Assembly: GCA_014376435.1 (NCBI GenBank)
Contig: JACMRL010000025.1
Coordinates: 186,001 to 250,000, forward strand
Length of the DNA stretch: 64,000 nucleotides
Reading direction: 5' to 3'
Source: Bdellovibrio sp.
Lineage (GTDB): Bacteria; Bdellovibrionota; Bdellovibrionia; Bdellovibrionales; Bdellovibrionaceae
In this document: piece by piece, positions 1 to 8,166 of the stretch
Position numbering within the stretch: position 1 is the stretch's first letter
Layout of the letters: every line of letters starts with the position of its first letter
Program-made: the position numbers and the translations under genes
Notes under the pieces: generated by a model
The model's input: the letters and a program-made list of their open reading frames with translations, nothing else
The model's database searches: none
What the model was told of the DNA's origin: nothing

Positions 1-1
1 T

Positions 2-1237
2 GCAGACGAAGCTTACTACTATGTTTGGTCTTTGCATCCTCAACTAAGTTATTTTGATCATCCACCCATGGTAAGTTGGTTTGTTTCGTTAGGTAATTTC
101 TTTTTTCCATTTCACAACACATTTTCTTTGCGTTCATTTTTTGTTTTTGCCAGCACCCTAACTATGATGAGCTGGATTTTGATTCTAAAACGTAAACAAT
201 GTGCAATACGCAATATTGAATATTTTCTTATTTTATTAGTTTTAAATCCACTACTAGGGCCTGGATCGATCGTCGCTACACCCGATGTGCCATTAGTTCT
301 TTTTTGGAGTTTAAGCTATTTGTATTTCTTAGACGTTATGGAAAAAAGGTCTTCGTTGGCCTACAGCTTATTGGGTGTAAGTTTGGGCTTAGGTTTTTGT
401 TCTAAGTATCACATCGTTATTTTTGTTTTTTCTGGTTTGGTTTATTTAATTTGGTCAAAAGAGTATAAAAAACTAATTCCGGGAAAAATTTTACTCACGT
501 TTTTGTTTGGATTTTTATTCTCGTTGCCCGTTATTTACTGGAATTATCAGAATGATTGGGCATCTTTCCACTTTCAACTTAAACATGGCTTAGGAAAAAC
601 TTACTACGATTGGACTTGGACCGCGGGTTTTATTGTAGCACAAATGTTTATTCTAAATCCTTTTTTGGTCGGGCCATTGTTTCAGAAAAACAGCCCTCGA
701 ACAGATCAAGTATTCGGTTTAAGTCAAATTTTCTTTTTTCTAACAAGCTCATTTAAAGCCGTTGTGGAAGCAAATTGGCCGATAACTTCACATTTACACA
801 GCACAAGCTATGTTACACAGTCTATGCCAGAAAAAAAATTCAAATGGGCTTTAGGCTATTGGGTCGCAATGTATTTAATTTTTATTACTATTTTTCTTTT
901 GCCCCAAGCTCAGGTTTTGCTTAAAAATCAAATCAACGCTGATCATCTAGATGAAATTATTCCCATAGTTGAAAATTACAAACCTTTGTATGGCCCAAAC
1001 TATCAGATTTCATCTTTGCTAACTTGGATCACTGGTACTCAGATTTATAAATTAAAAGGTTTAACCCGCATTGATTTTTTTGACTCACTCCCAGAATCAA
1101 TGCCAAAGACAAGACAGTTCTATGTTTTGAAACACATAACATCGTGGTGGCCAGACCATTTTCCAAAAATTAAAACCGAACTATTACAAAGTTTTGAAAA
1201 ACAACAGCTTGAACTTTATTTGGTGACCTATGAATAG
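2..1237 (+). CDS. GT39-family (ArnT/PMT-like) membrane glycosyltransferase, 5' end outside window
   Basis: The reading frame is already open at the window edge and encodes D-E-A-Y-Y-Y-V-W followed by HPQLSYFDHPPMV, the conserved first periplasmic loop of GT-C fold family 39 transferases, where the Asp-Glu pair carries the catalytic acid. A start within the window would lie downstream of that motif, so the gene is partial. The rest is very hydrophobic with multiple membrane segments (for example FLILLVLNPLLGPG, LLTFLFGFLFSLPVIYW) and a short periplasmic C-terminus. The family moves a sugar from a polyprenyl-phosphate donor to lipid A, protein or another envelope acceptor; the acceptor here is unknown. 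The next gene starts within the last 8 bases, so the two are probably co-translated. Confidence 0.85.
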   Translation, partial: ADEAYYYVWSLHPQLSYFDHPPMVSWFVSLGNFFFPFHNTFSLRSFFVFASTLTMMSWILILKRKQCAIRNIEYFLILLVLNPLLGPGSIVATPDVPLVLFWSLSYLYFLDVMEKRSSLAYSLLGVSLGLGFCSKYHIVIFVFSGLVYLIWSKEYKKLIPGKILLTFLFGFLFSLPVIYWNYQNDWASFHFQLKHGLGKTYYDWTWTAGFIVAQMFILNPFLVGPLFQKNSPRTDQVFGLSQIFFFLTSSFKAVVEANWPITSHLHSTSYVTQSMPEKKFKWALGYWVAMYLIFITIFLLPQAQVLLKNQINADHLDEIIPIVENYKPLYGPNYQISSLLTWITGTQIYKLKGLTRIDFFDSLPESMPKTRQFYVLKHITSWWPDHFPKIKTELLQSFEKQQLELYLVTYE

Positions 1238-2435
1238 AGTTTTCGCTTCATTTGCTTTTTTATTAATTAGTTATTTTATATATGGATTTTATATCTCACA
1301 ATTTGAATTTGATTTTGTACCTCGCAAGGTTAAGACGACGGATTTTTATTATGATTATCGCTTAGCAATGAACATACACAGTAATCTTTCGATTGGATCT
1401 GAGCCCTTAAGTATTATTTTATCCGAAGCAAAACTTGCTCAAAACAAGTTTATTTTAATGACGGATTTGAATCCTTACTTAAAAATTCCTGATGATAGCT
1501 ATTTACAAAATATTGGCGTTCTTCAGGGTGCAAAATACGGATATAAAGATTCGCGGCTGATTTATTTTTCAACCTCAGAAAAAAACTTAGGTTTACGTAA
1601 AGGCGAGTCTCAGCTGCAACTTTCTGATTTATTGTCTCAATCTGCCGAGCGAAATAATTCTTCGCTATTGGTTTTAGCCCACCCATTTAAATCTGGATTT
1701 AATTGGTCTGGCGAGATTCCAGAGGGTTTAGACGGCGTTGAAATCGCAAATTTGAAAAGTATGTCTCAGCGCTCGTGGGATTATTCAAAAATATCCACGC
1801 TTTGGAGCTTACTGCTTTATCCTTTCAATCCGAAGCTAGCTTTAATTAGGCTTTTTCAAGAACCCACTGATGAGCTTATTTTATTCGACCAAGTTTCGCA
1901 GAAAAGAAAGTTTGTAGCTTTTCAAGGAGCAGAAGCATCGGCACGTGCCATTCCTTTAACTGATTGGTTAATTAAATTTCCGAGCTATGAGCGTTCTTTA
2001 AGTATTGCTTCAAACCATTTACTTTTGACGTCAGAGTTAAGTGGAAATATCACTAGCGACCGTAAAAAGATTTTGGAAGCTTTGAAAAATGGCCAATTCT
2101 ATATTTGTTTTGACGCCTTGGGCGATCCAAAAGGTTTCGAAGCCTACTTATACGATGAAAATACGCAGAAGAAATTCTCGATCGGTTCACGTGTATCTAG
2201 TTCGCAAAATTCAAAATTGTACTTTAAATTACCCTCTGAACCGACTTCATACTATGAAGTAACTTTGATAAAAAATGGCTCGCGCATTGATACCTTAAAT
2301 ACATTTGAAGGTTTGTTTTCATTAACGGGCCCGGGAACTTATCGGATTCAAGTTCGCATTAGTCCTCGATTACCATTGCCCGATGCAATTAAATGGCTGA
2401 GTTGGATTTATACGAATAATTTTTATTTGGATTAG
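1230..2435 (+). CDS. PHP-like metallophosphoesterase-fold protein with degenerate metal site
   Basis: A 401-residue protein with one N-terminal membrane anchor (VFASFAFLLISYFIYGFYI). From about residue 47 it resembles the first PHP motif, but reads N-I-H-S-N-L-S-I-G-S instead of H-x-H; the next motif reads T-D-L-N instead of T-D-H. A later L-A-H-P motif is retained. Loss of at least two metal-binding histidines suggests a non-catalytic or altered site. The C-terminal 100 residues look like a beta-sandwich (YYEVTLIKNGSRID). It overlaps the upstream glycosyltransferase by 8 bases and probably works with it in the envelope. The fold call is by motif resemblance only. Confidence 0.5.
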   Translation: MNRVFASFAFLLISYFIYGFYISQFEFDFVPRKVKTTDFYYDYRLAMNIHSNLSIGSEPLSIILSEAKLAQNKFILMTDLNPYLKIPDDSYLQNIGVLQGAKYGYKDSRLIYFSTSEKNLGLRKGESQLQLSDLLSQSAERNNSSLLVLAHPFKSGFNWSGEIPEGLDGVEIANLKSMSQRSWDYSKISTLWSLLLYPFNPKLALIRLFQEPTDELILFDQVSQKRKFVAFQGAEASARAIPLTDWLIKFPSYERSLSIASNHLLLTSELSGNITSDRKKILEALKNGQFYICFDALGDPKGFEAYLYDENTQKKFSIGSRVSSSQNSKLYFKLPSEPTSYYEVTLIKNGSRIDTLNTFEGLFSLTGPGTYRIQVRISPRLPLPDAIKWLSWIYTNNFYLD

Positions 2436-2734
2436 TCTTCATCTGGGATTTCTATTACTGCTGAGCCCGTAATTTCGGTCTGACACGCCAATCTTTCATT
2501 AAATAAAAAATCTCGTTCGGTGGCTCGTTCAATTTCTAATTCGCTGCGGGGACTAAAATTTTCGACTCCTTCGCGTACAAAAAAGCGGCATGTCGTGCAA
2601 GTTCCATTACCTCCACATGATTGCGCAATGCTGACTTTTTTTGCATTTAAAAAATCGAGTACGTTCACGCTCTCTTTGAAGTTCAGCGTTAACAAATTTC
2701 CTAAAATAGTGAGTGTTTTTGTTGAATCAGTCAC
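2432..2734 (-). CDS. 2Fe-2S ferredoxin (adrenodoxin/plant type)
   Basis: A 100-residue single-domain protein with the cluster pattern C40-x5-C46-x2-C49-x34-C84 (SCGGNGTCTTC, then LACQ), which ligates a [2Fe-2S] cluster in the beta-grasp ferredoxin family. It is a soluble cytoplasmic electron carrier; its partner cannot be told from sequence. Its 3' end overlaps the convergent PHP-like gene by 4 bases, and its start codon lies 23 bases from the start of the divergent exonuclease gene, so the promoter of each probably lies inside the other. Confidence 0.88.
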   Translation of the reverse strand: MTDSTKTLTILGNLLTLNFKESVNVLDFLNAKKVSIAQSCGGNGTCTTCRFFVREGVENFSPRSELEIERATERDFLFNERLACQTEITGSAVIEIPDED

Positions 2735-2750
2735 ATTTTGTTTGTATCAA
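2722..2750 (+). promoter_or_regulatory. Candidate sigma70-type promoter for the DnaQ-like exonuclease
   Basis: TTGAAT (2722-2727) and TATCAA (2745-2750) are separated by 17 bases. The predicted transcript start, about 7 bases downstream, coincides with the ATG at 2758, and there is no Shine-Dalgarno sequence, so the mRNA may be leaderless. The elements lie inside the divergent ferredoxin gene. Found by eye. Confidence 0.35.
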
Positions 2751-2757
2751 ATTTAAT

Positions 2758-3372
2758 ATGAAATTCATAGCTTTTGACTTAGAAACAACCGGAACTGTCC
2801 CCGGAGTCGATCAGATCGTTGAAATCGGAGCCGTTCGTTTTAATGACGAAGGCAACGTAGACGGCGTGTTTGCGACCTTAATCAATCCATTAAAATCAAT
2901 TCCACCGGGCGCTACAGCGGTCAACGGAATCACTGATCAGATGGTTCAAGGCAAACCCCTCATTGAAACAATCTTGGCTTCTTTTGCAGAATTCTGCGGA
3001 GATCACGTTATGGTTGCCCACAACGCACCATTCGATTGCCAGTTTTTAACAGCCGATATCAAAAAGCACGAAGCGCCAGCTCCACGCGGATTACTATTAG
3101 ATACATTACCAATCAGCCGAAAAGTATTTCCCGGAATGCCCAATTACAAATTAGGCACGCTGGTTCAGCATTTAAAAATCAATTCAACCGGTTTTCACCG
3201 TGCGGAAGAAGATGCGACTTATTGTGGTCAGGTTTTTATCGAACTTGTAAAAAGAATATCAATCGGTGGTAAGCCGCCGCAACTTGAGAACTTAGTCGCG
3301 CTAACTGGAAAACCTGCATTACATTTTCCACAAATCGAACGCCAACCAAAACAAATGGGTTTCACGTTCTAG
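2758..3372 (+). CDS. DEDDh 3'-5' exonuclease, DnaQ/PolC-exonuclease type
   Basis: A 204-residue exonuclease of the DnaQ superfamily. ExoI is FDLETTG (D7, E9), ExoII is AHNAPFD (D93), and ExoIII is HRAEEDA (H147, D152), giving all five metal and catalytic residues. The family removes 3' nucleotides in proofreading or DNA/RNA trimming. It is a stand-alone domain, shorter than E. coli epsilon (243 aa), and lacks an obvious polymerase-binding tail, so it may be either a proofreading subunit or a repair exonuclease. I chose ATG 2758 because the exonuclease fold starts there (MKFIAFDLE); an in-frame start at 2713 would add 15 unrelated residues. The 3' end lies one base from the convergent nadE gene. 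Confidence 0.85.
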   Translation: MKFIAFDLETTGTVPGVDQIVEIGAVRFNDEGNVDGVFATLINPLKSIPPGATAVNGITDQMVQGKPLIETILASFAEFCGDHVMVAHNAPFDCQFLTADIKKHEAPAPRGLLLDTLPISRKVFPGMPNYKLGTLVQHLKINSTGFHRAEEDATYCGQVFIELVKRISIGGKPPQLENLVALTGKPALHFPQIERQPKQMGFTF

Positions 3373-3373
3373 A

Positions 3374-5005
3374 TTAAATTTCTTGAGCTTTGTGTGCGAT
3401 TGGATAACGACGTCCACGACCAAATGAATGCTCAGAAACTTTTAAAATCGGCGGAGCCTGCCAACGCTTAAATTCGGTTTTCATTAATTGTGGTAAAAGC
3501 CATTTATCCGTTTTGGTTTTAGCACGACCGCGCAATTCCACCATATTTTTAACGGCCTGATCTAGTAGATCATACTCTGGCAAGCTGTCTTGGTCTTTTT
3601 GATTGAGACGAAGTTCGGCTGAAGGCGGGCGATCAATAATTCTCTGCGGAATAATTTCGTATTCTAAATTGTAGTGCTTTGAAAGTTCGTATACCTGTTT
3701 TTTGGTTAAATCGCCGATGGGCGCAAGCCCGCCGCACATATCACCGTGTAAGGTTGCGTACCCCGTTGCGTACTCTGATTTATTACCTGTCGTAATTAAC
3801 ATACTCTGATTTAAATTTGAGTAAGCCATTAAAAATAGTCCACGTAAACGTGATTGTAAATTTTCATGCATCAGCTGAAATTGATCCACCTTGAATTCTT
3901 TATCTAAAACAGCTTTGATTTTTTCAAAACTTGATTGAATTGATATGGTTTGAAAATCAACCCGTAAGTTTTTTGCAAGCTTTTGGGCTAAATCAAAACT
4001 TTCCTGATGGTTAAATTCCGTAGGTAATGCAAAAAATTTTACTTTGTCAGCCCCTAAAGCATCGACCGCTAAACAAGCTACCAATGCCGAATCAATTCCG
4101 CCGGACAAACCTAAATGAACTTTGCATAAGCCTGATTTAGACATGAAGTCTTTAATCCCCAGTATAAGTGCTTTTCTAAGTTGTTCATTTACACTTTCTT
4201 TTTTAGTTCCCTTGTCGGCATTCCAGTCTTTTAATGTATCAGATTCAAAAATATTTAAATCTTCTTCGAACGAGCGACATTTGAACTGAACTACACCCTT
4301 GGCATCTACAACAAAGCTTTGCCCATCATAGATAATCTCATCTTGAGCTCCGACCATATTGACGTAAGCCACCGGCGCTTTAAAATATTTCGCTGTTTTG
4401 CTTACGACATATTCGCGTTGTTTAAACTTACCTTCGAAAAAAGGAGAAGCACTCATGTTAATAACTAGATCTATTTTTTTCTTCGCTACAGACTGAAGTG
4501 GATTTTCTTTATAGATTGAACGTTTGTCTTTAGTTTCCCAAGCCCAGATGTCTTCACAGATGGTTAAGAAAAAATTCTGCCCTTTAATTTTAAAGTAATT
4601 ATTTTTCACGCTACCTTTTTCAATAAAGCGTGCCTCATCAAATACATCTCCGGTTGGCAGAAGCTCTTTATGAAAAGTTTTAACTATCTTATTTTTTTTA
4701 CATAAAAAAACTGCGTTGTAATACGGACGCCCTTTTTTGCTTTTATTACGTTCAAATCCGCCAACTAATACAAATATATCTTTAGGAATTTTTATGACTA
4801 GGTCTTTAAGCTCTGACATTTGTTTCTCAACTAAAACATCGCGCTCTAGCAAATCGAATGGATGATATCCAAACAAGTTTGCTTCCGGAAAAATAACTAG
4901 TTCGGCTTTTTTCTCTTTAGCTCGTTGAACGAAATCTAATATTTTTTCTTTATTTTTTTTAAAATCGGCTAAAATAGAATTAGTTTGGGCTAGGGCAATT
5001 CTCAT
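3374..5005 (-). CDS. nadE: Glutamine-dependent NAD+ synthetase
   Basis: A 543-residue two-domain enzyme that makes NAD+ from deamido-NAD+ using ATP and glutamine. The N-terminal nitrilase-type glutaminase domain has the catalytic triad E41 (FPEANLFG), K113 (HKELLPTGD) and C150 (TICEDIW). The C-terminal synthetase domain has the ATP-pyrophosphatase P-loop SGGIDS at 301-306, then KQVYELSKH and the closing RRYPIAHK. Length matches the bacterial glutamine-dependent form. It starts 26 bases inside the upstream DUF2203 gene, indicating translational coupling. Another NAD gene, nadD, lies at 11.4-12.4 kb on the same strand. Confidence 0.96.
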   Translation of the reverse strand: MRIALAQTNSILADFKKNKEKILDFVQRAKEKKAELVIFPEANLFGYHPFDLLERDVLVEKQMSELKDLVIKIPKDIFVLVGGFERNKSKKGRPYYNAVFLCKKNKIVKTFHKELLPTGDVFDEARFIEKGSVKNNYFKIKGQNFFLTICEDIWAWETKDKRSIYKENPLQSVAKKKIDLVINMSASPFFEGKFKQREYVVSKTAKYFKAPVAYVNMVGAQDEIIYDGQSFVVDAKGVVQFKCRSFEEDLNIFESDTLKDWNADKGTKKESVNEQLRKALILGIKDFMSKSGLCKVHLGLSGGIDSALVACLAVDALGADKVKFFALPTEFNHQESFDLAQKLAKNLRVDFQTISIQSSFEKIKAVLDKEFKVDQFQLMHENLQSRLRGLFLMAYSNLNQSMLITTGNKSEYATGYATLHGDMCGGLAPIGDLTKKQVYELSKHYNLEYEIIPQRIIDRPPSAELRLNQKDQDSLPEYDLLDQAVKNMVELRGRAKTKTDKWLLPQLMKTEFKRWQAPPILKVSEHSFGRGRRYPIAHKAQEI

Positions 5006-5381
5006 GTGATTCCTCGTTAGAGGAGATTAGAATACGCCCAGTAAAGCCATCTTGGTAGCCATGTTTGTGTAAAATTTTAACTTCTGGAAACTTCCAGCAA
5101 TAGTAGCCTGTGCCGTTATCGAAGTCAGCCAGCCAAAGACCCTTTGGCTTCGCGCCAAGTCTTTCTAGTTTATTTTGCCACTTATCTATCAGATGATTAA
5201 TTTGATCTTGGATTTCTAAAGCACGTGAAGATTTTTTATCCGGTAAGGCTTCAATGCATGCCATTAAATATTTAGCTTCACGAGCCGCTTCTTCAGTTAA
5301 ACGGTAAACCAACGGCAAAAGCTCTTGAGCTTGTTCTAAAGAAAAGTGACGACCTTGCTGACGATTTATGATTTCAACCAA
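4980..5381 (-). CDS. DUF2203 family protein
   Basis: A small protein of about 133 residues matching my knowledge of DUF2203: FSLEQAQELLPLVYRL at the N-terminus, a helical middle, then LGAKPKGLWLADFDNGTGYYCWKFPE and a C-terminal GFTGR. The function is unknown. I prefer the TTG at 5381 because a GAGG lies 6 bases upstream; a TTG at 5393 would add four residues and has no clear Shine-Dalgarno. Its end overlaps nadE by 26 bases, so the two are probably one transcript. Confidence 0.7.
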   Translation of the reverse strand: MVEIINRQQGRHFSLEQAQELLPLVYRLTEEAAREAKYLMACIEALPDKKSSRALEIQDQINHLIDKWQNKLERLGAKPKGLWLADFDNGTGYYCWKFPEVKILHKHGYQDGFTGRILISSNEESHENCPSPN

Positions 5382-5498
5382 AACGAACCTCAATTCAATG
5401 GCCTGTTATATTTTTAAAAGGTTTGAAGATTCAATCAGCAATTTTCGTTTTGTAAGTTATTTAGATCGCGCATGGCGTTGGTTTTAGGAAGAGCTTAA

Positions 5499-6455
5499 CT
5501 ATTGATCTTTTGAATTTGAGTAATTCATTATCTGACCGCCAAACAGAATGAAGATCAAAATGACAATTCCTGCAATAATTAGCCACTTAAACATGTAGCC
5601 AAAACTGAAGCCTTCCTCTTCAGAATCAGCTACGGTCGTTTTTGGTGCGGGAGGTGTAAAAGTTTTTTTATAAGTTTTGAAACGATAACCTTCATCGGAC
5701 TTACTGAACACTTTTGACGTTAGTGTTTGCGCTGGTTTTCTTATACTTTTTTCAATTTCTTCATTCATTCTTCCGGAAACTCCACGGTACGCAGGGCGTG
5801 CATACGAAACACGAGACGAGTTTCTTTCATTACGTCCGCCAGCACGTTTTTCCGCACCATCTTCACCTTCACCATCTTTAAGGACTCTAACCTTGCTAGA
5901 GGTTACTAACGAAGCTCCGTCGGCCGTACCAAAACCCGAATCAGCACGTGAAACGGGATTTCCAGCCAAATTGCCTGAGCTGCTTTGTCGGCCACCGCTG
6001 CGGCCACTTCGGGCGGCTGCAGCTTTTTCAGCAGCTGAGGCTTTGCTGTCTGAATCTGAGTTGGTGCCATTCTTACCGGCATTCGATGTAGAATTTTTAG
6101 TATCACTACCTGCGCCTTTTGAACTACCACCGGTTTTTGCCTGAACGCCGTCACCCAGATTAAAGTTTTCAAACTTCGCATCACAAGTACGACCACCGCC
6201 GGCTCCGCCCTTGTGTGATTTTAAACTTTCATTTTCAACACCCAAGCTAGGCAATTCACCGTACTCCATCAAACAAACAATATAGTCGCCCATGTAGCGA
6301 TCCATGAATTGCGAAAGTGGAGTAAACATTTTTTTCGATAATAAAACTAAACTGACGGTAACTACTAAAATCAATAAATACTCAACCACGGATTGACCGC
6401 GCTCATTTCGGATTGATTTCAGACCCAGACAGGGCGAATTTGACTCTTGTTTCAC
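5499..6455 (-). CDS. Flp/TadE-like pilin-type protein with Ser/Gly-rich linker and C-terminal membrane segment
   Basis: With the GTG at 6455 as start, this is a 318-residue protein. Its leader of about 18 residues ends in R-N-E-R-G, followed by Q-S-V-V-E-Y and a hydrophobic stretch (LLILVVTVSLVLL). This is the arrangement of Flp/TadE pseudopilins, cleaved after Gly. A long low-complexity region rich in Ser, Gly, Ala and Lys follows, then a second membrane helix near the C-terminus (WLIIAGIVILIFILFGG). Flp pilins lack such a tail, so this may be an assembly factor or anchor. The longer in-frame start at 6599 would overlap the divergent TPR gene, which argues against it. No other tad genes flank it; the CpaF ATPase at 36 kb could be a distant partner. 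Confidence 0.55.
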   Translation of the reverse strand: MKQESNSPCLGLKSIRNERGQSVVEYLLILVVTVSLVLLSKKMFTPLSQFMDRYMGDYIVCLMEYGELPSLGVENESLKSHKGGAGGGRTCDAKFENFNLGDGVQAKTGGSSKGAGSDTKNSTSNAGKNGTNSDSDSKASAAEKAAAARSGRSGGRQSSSGNLAGNPVSRADSGFGTADGASLVTSSKVRVLKDGEGEDGAEKRAGGRNERNSSRVSYARPAYRGVSGRMNEEIEKSIRKPAQTLTSKVFSKSDEGYRFKTYKKTFTPPAPKTTVADSEEEGFSFGYMFKWLIIAGIVILIFILFGGQIMNYSNSKDQ

Positions 6456-6501
6456 ACTGAAACTTATCGGATGATTAAGACTGAAACGATATAAGGGTGT
6501 T

Positions 6502-7626
6502 ATGCATAAAATCATTTTCTTTAGTGTGCATTTTCTTTTTTGTCTCAATGTGAGTCGTGCACAAACTAATCCGCAAACTCCATCGCAACCAGCCACCACA
6601 AGCCCTACCTCCTCTGCATTGACTACGCCTCCGCCAGTAGTGACACCGGTGACTTCGGCAGCTGGCGATACGCTTGGACCAGTTAAATCACAACCGGGTA
6701 AATACGAAGAGTATCAATCAGTTTGTCGTTACAATCATTTTGATAATGTTTTTTTCTTGAGCGAAGATCTAAAAAATAAAAGAGTCAAGCTTCTACAAGA
6801 TAAAATTACAACGGGCAAAGATGTGAATCGCTTTAGACTCCGCCTGTTCAAAGAGTTTATCGATCAGCATAAAGATAAAGAGGCTCAGACTGTTTATGGT
6901 AATCTTAAGAAATCAAAACTAAATGATGTTGAAAATAATTTAGCTGACGGATATTTGCTTTTTATGGAAATGAAACTTAAAAAAGCGCAGACTAGTTTAG
7001 AAAAAGTAATCACCGCCGAGCCTAAAAATATAGAAGCCTATAAATTTTTAGCAGAAATCTACAAAGAACAAAAAAATTATTTTGAAGCGGCTCAAATTTA
7101 TCAAGACTTAAATAAGCAAAATTCTGGTGGTTATTACGAACAGCTTTGTGAAATTCTAATTATTGATTCTCATCACGCAGACGGAGAAAAAGCCTGTAGC
7201 AAGGCCGTGGTTGAAAAACCTGCCAGTCCTTATCCTTTGATTTATTTGGGCATTTCGATGCGTGAAAAAGATATTTTAAAGGATGCTTACGAATACTTTA
7301 AAGAATCTTTAACCGTAAAAGAAACTGAAATGGGCCTGACTTGTTTGGCCGAACTTTATTTTATGGAGAATAAATTTCCGTTAGCAATTTTAAATTTTAA
7401 AAAGAGCATCGACATTTCACCGCAGTCAACTCGTGCCTTGATCGGCTTGGCATGGTCGCAATTAAAAAATAAAAGCACCGACGAGTCTTTAGAAACTTTT
7501 AAGAAAATTTGCACGCTTGATCGAAAATTAGTTGTTGAGATAAGAAAGGCGTATAAAGTTTTAAACGCACAAACATCGCCTGATGCTAAAAAGTTCGCTG
7601 AGCAGATTCAGCATTGTAATCCCTAA
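6502..7626 (+). CDS. Secreted or periplasmic TPR-repeat protein
   Basis: A 374-residue protein with a signal peptide (MHKIIFFSVHFLFCLNVSRAQ, probable cleavage after the last Ala), a Thr/Pro/Ser-rich linker to about residue 65, then helical repeats of TPR character, for example AYKFLAEIYKEQKNYFEAAQ and ALIGLAWSQLKNKSTDESLE. Such proteins scaffold complexes; the partner is unknown. AAGGG lies 5 bases before the ATG, and TATAAG at 6490-6495 is a candidate -10 element. It is divergent from the pilin-like gene with 46 bases between starts, so the two may share a control region. It converges on the BMC-like gene with no gap. Confidence 0.75.
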   Translation: MHKIIFFSVHFLFCLNVSRAQTNPQTPSQPATTSPTSSALTTPPPVVTPVTSAAGDTLGPVKSQPGKYEEYQSVCRYNHFDNVFFLSEDLKNKRVKLLQDKITTGKDVNRFRLRLFKEFIDQHKDKEAQTVYGNLKKSKLNDVENNLADGYLLFMEMKLKKAQTSLEKVITAEPKNIEAYKFLAEIYKEQKNYFEAAQIYQDLNKQNSGGYYEQLCEILIIDSHHADGEKACSKAVVEKPASPYPLIYLGISMREKDILKDAYEYFKESLTVKETEMGLTCLAELYFMENKFPLAILNFKKSIDISPQSTRALIGLAWSQLKNKSTDESLETFKKICTLDRKLVVEIRKAYKVLNAQTSPDAKKFAEQIQHCNP

Positions 7627-8166
7627 TTATTGAACGATATCAAAGTAATTTTTTAAAACGGGAGTCATATTTGGAATTAAAGTGCTTTTAAAATTTTTAT
7701 TTTTTTCAGAAAAATCAATCAATGCTTCTAAACGATTTAAAGTTGCCGTAAGAATCGCGTTGCTTGGAAAAGTCCGAACAACCCTAAAATCTAAAAGCGA
7801 AATAGAGCTTTTTAAAAGCTGATCTGCCGCCGCCATCGCTTCAGAAATGTGCGGCGACTCTAAAACTAGAATGTTTTGACTGGTAGAAACTGAGGTTTGA
7901 CTTAAATAAGTTTTTAAAAGATCGACGTGAGCGTCTTCGATAACGGCCATACAAATCACAGATTGGCCCCACTGAGACGTAATTTCTACTTTTAAAACTT
8001 GCGCCGCCATCGGCTCTTTTGTTGCCAAAATAACTAAGGCGGCTGATCCCACCGGACTAACTTCGAAGCACTTCACGTCTTGGTCATCGCAAAATTGATT
8101 TACTATCGCTAGCGCGCTGCCGTACGAAGAAAGATCTATAACTACCAAGCTCTGGTACCTAGTCAA
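7627..8166 (-). CDS. Protein of two tandem BMC-like repeats
   Basis: A 179-residue protein with two alignable halves. The first begins Q-S-L-V-V-I-D-L-S-S and continues GSALAIVNQ...VKCFEVSPVGSAALVILA; the second begins Q-N-I-L-V-L-E-S-P-H and continues SEAMAAADQLLKSSISLLDFRV. This pattern, a beta strand, an Ala-rich helix with A-A-D, then V-x-L-hydrophobic strands, resembles bacterial microcompartment shell (BMC) domains, and two tandem copies would resemble BMC-T trimer proteins. No other shell or enzyme genes are nearby, so a compartment is unlikely. It overlaps rimO by 8 bases and is the last gene of the lolA-rimO transcript. Function unknown; the fold is an inference. Confidence 0.45.
   Translation of the reverse strand: MTRYQSLVVIDLSSYGSALAIVNQFCDDQDVKCFEVSPVGSAALVILATKEPMAAQVLKVEITSQWGQSVICMAVIEDAHVDLLKTYLSQTSVSTSQNILVLESPHISEAMAAADQLLKSSISLLDFRVVRTFPSNAILTATLNRLEALIDFSEKNKNFKSTLIPNMTPVLKNYFDIVQ

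Noticed and set aside
5893..6196. Reading frames inside the pilin-like gene on both strands
   Set aside because: They overlap the Ser/Gly-rich linker, whose skewed composition keeps other frames open; no ribosome site or family match.
7627..8166. A bacterial microcompartment operon around the BMC-like protein
   Set aside because: No second shell protein, pentamer vertex protein or enclosed enzyme is near; neighbours are rimO and lolA.
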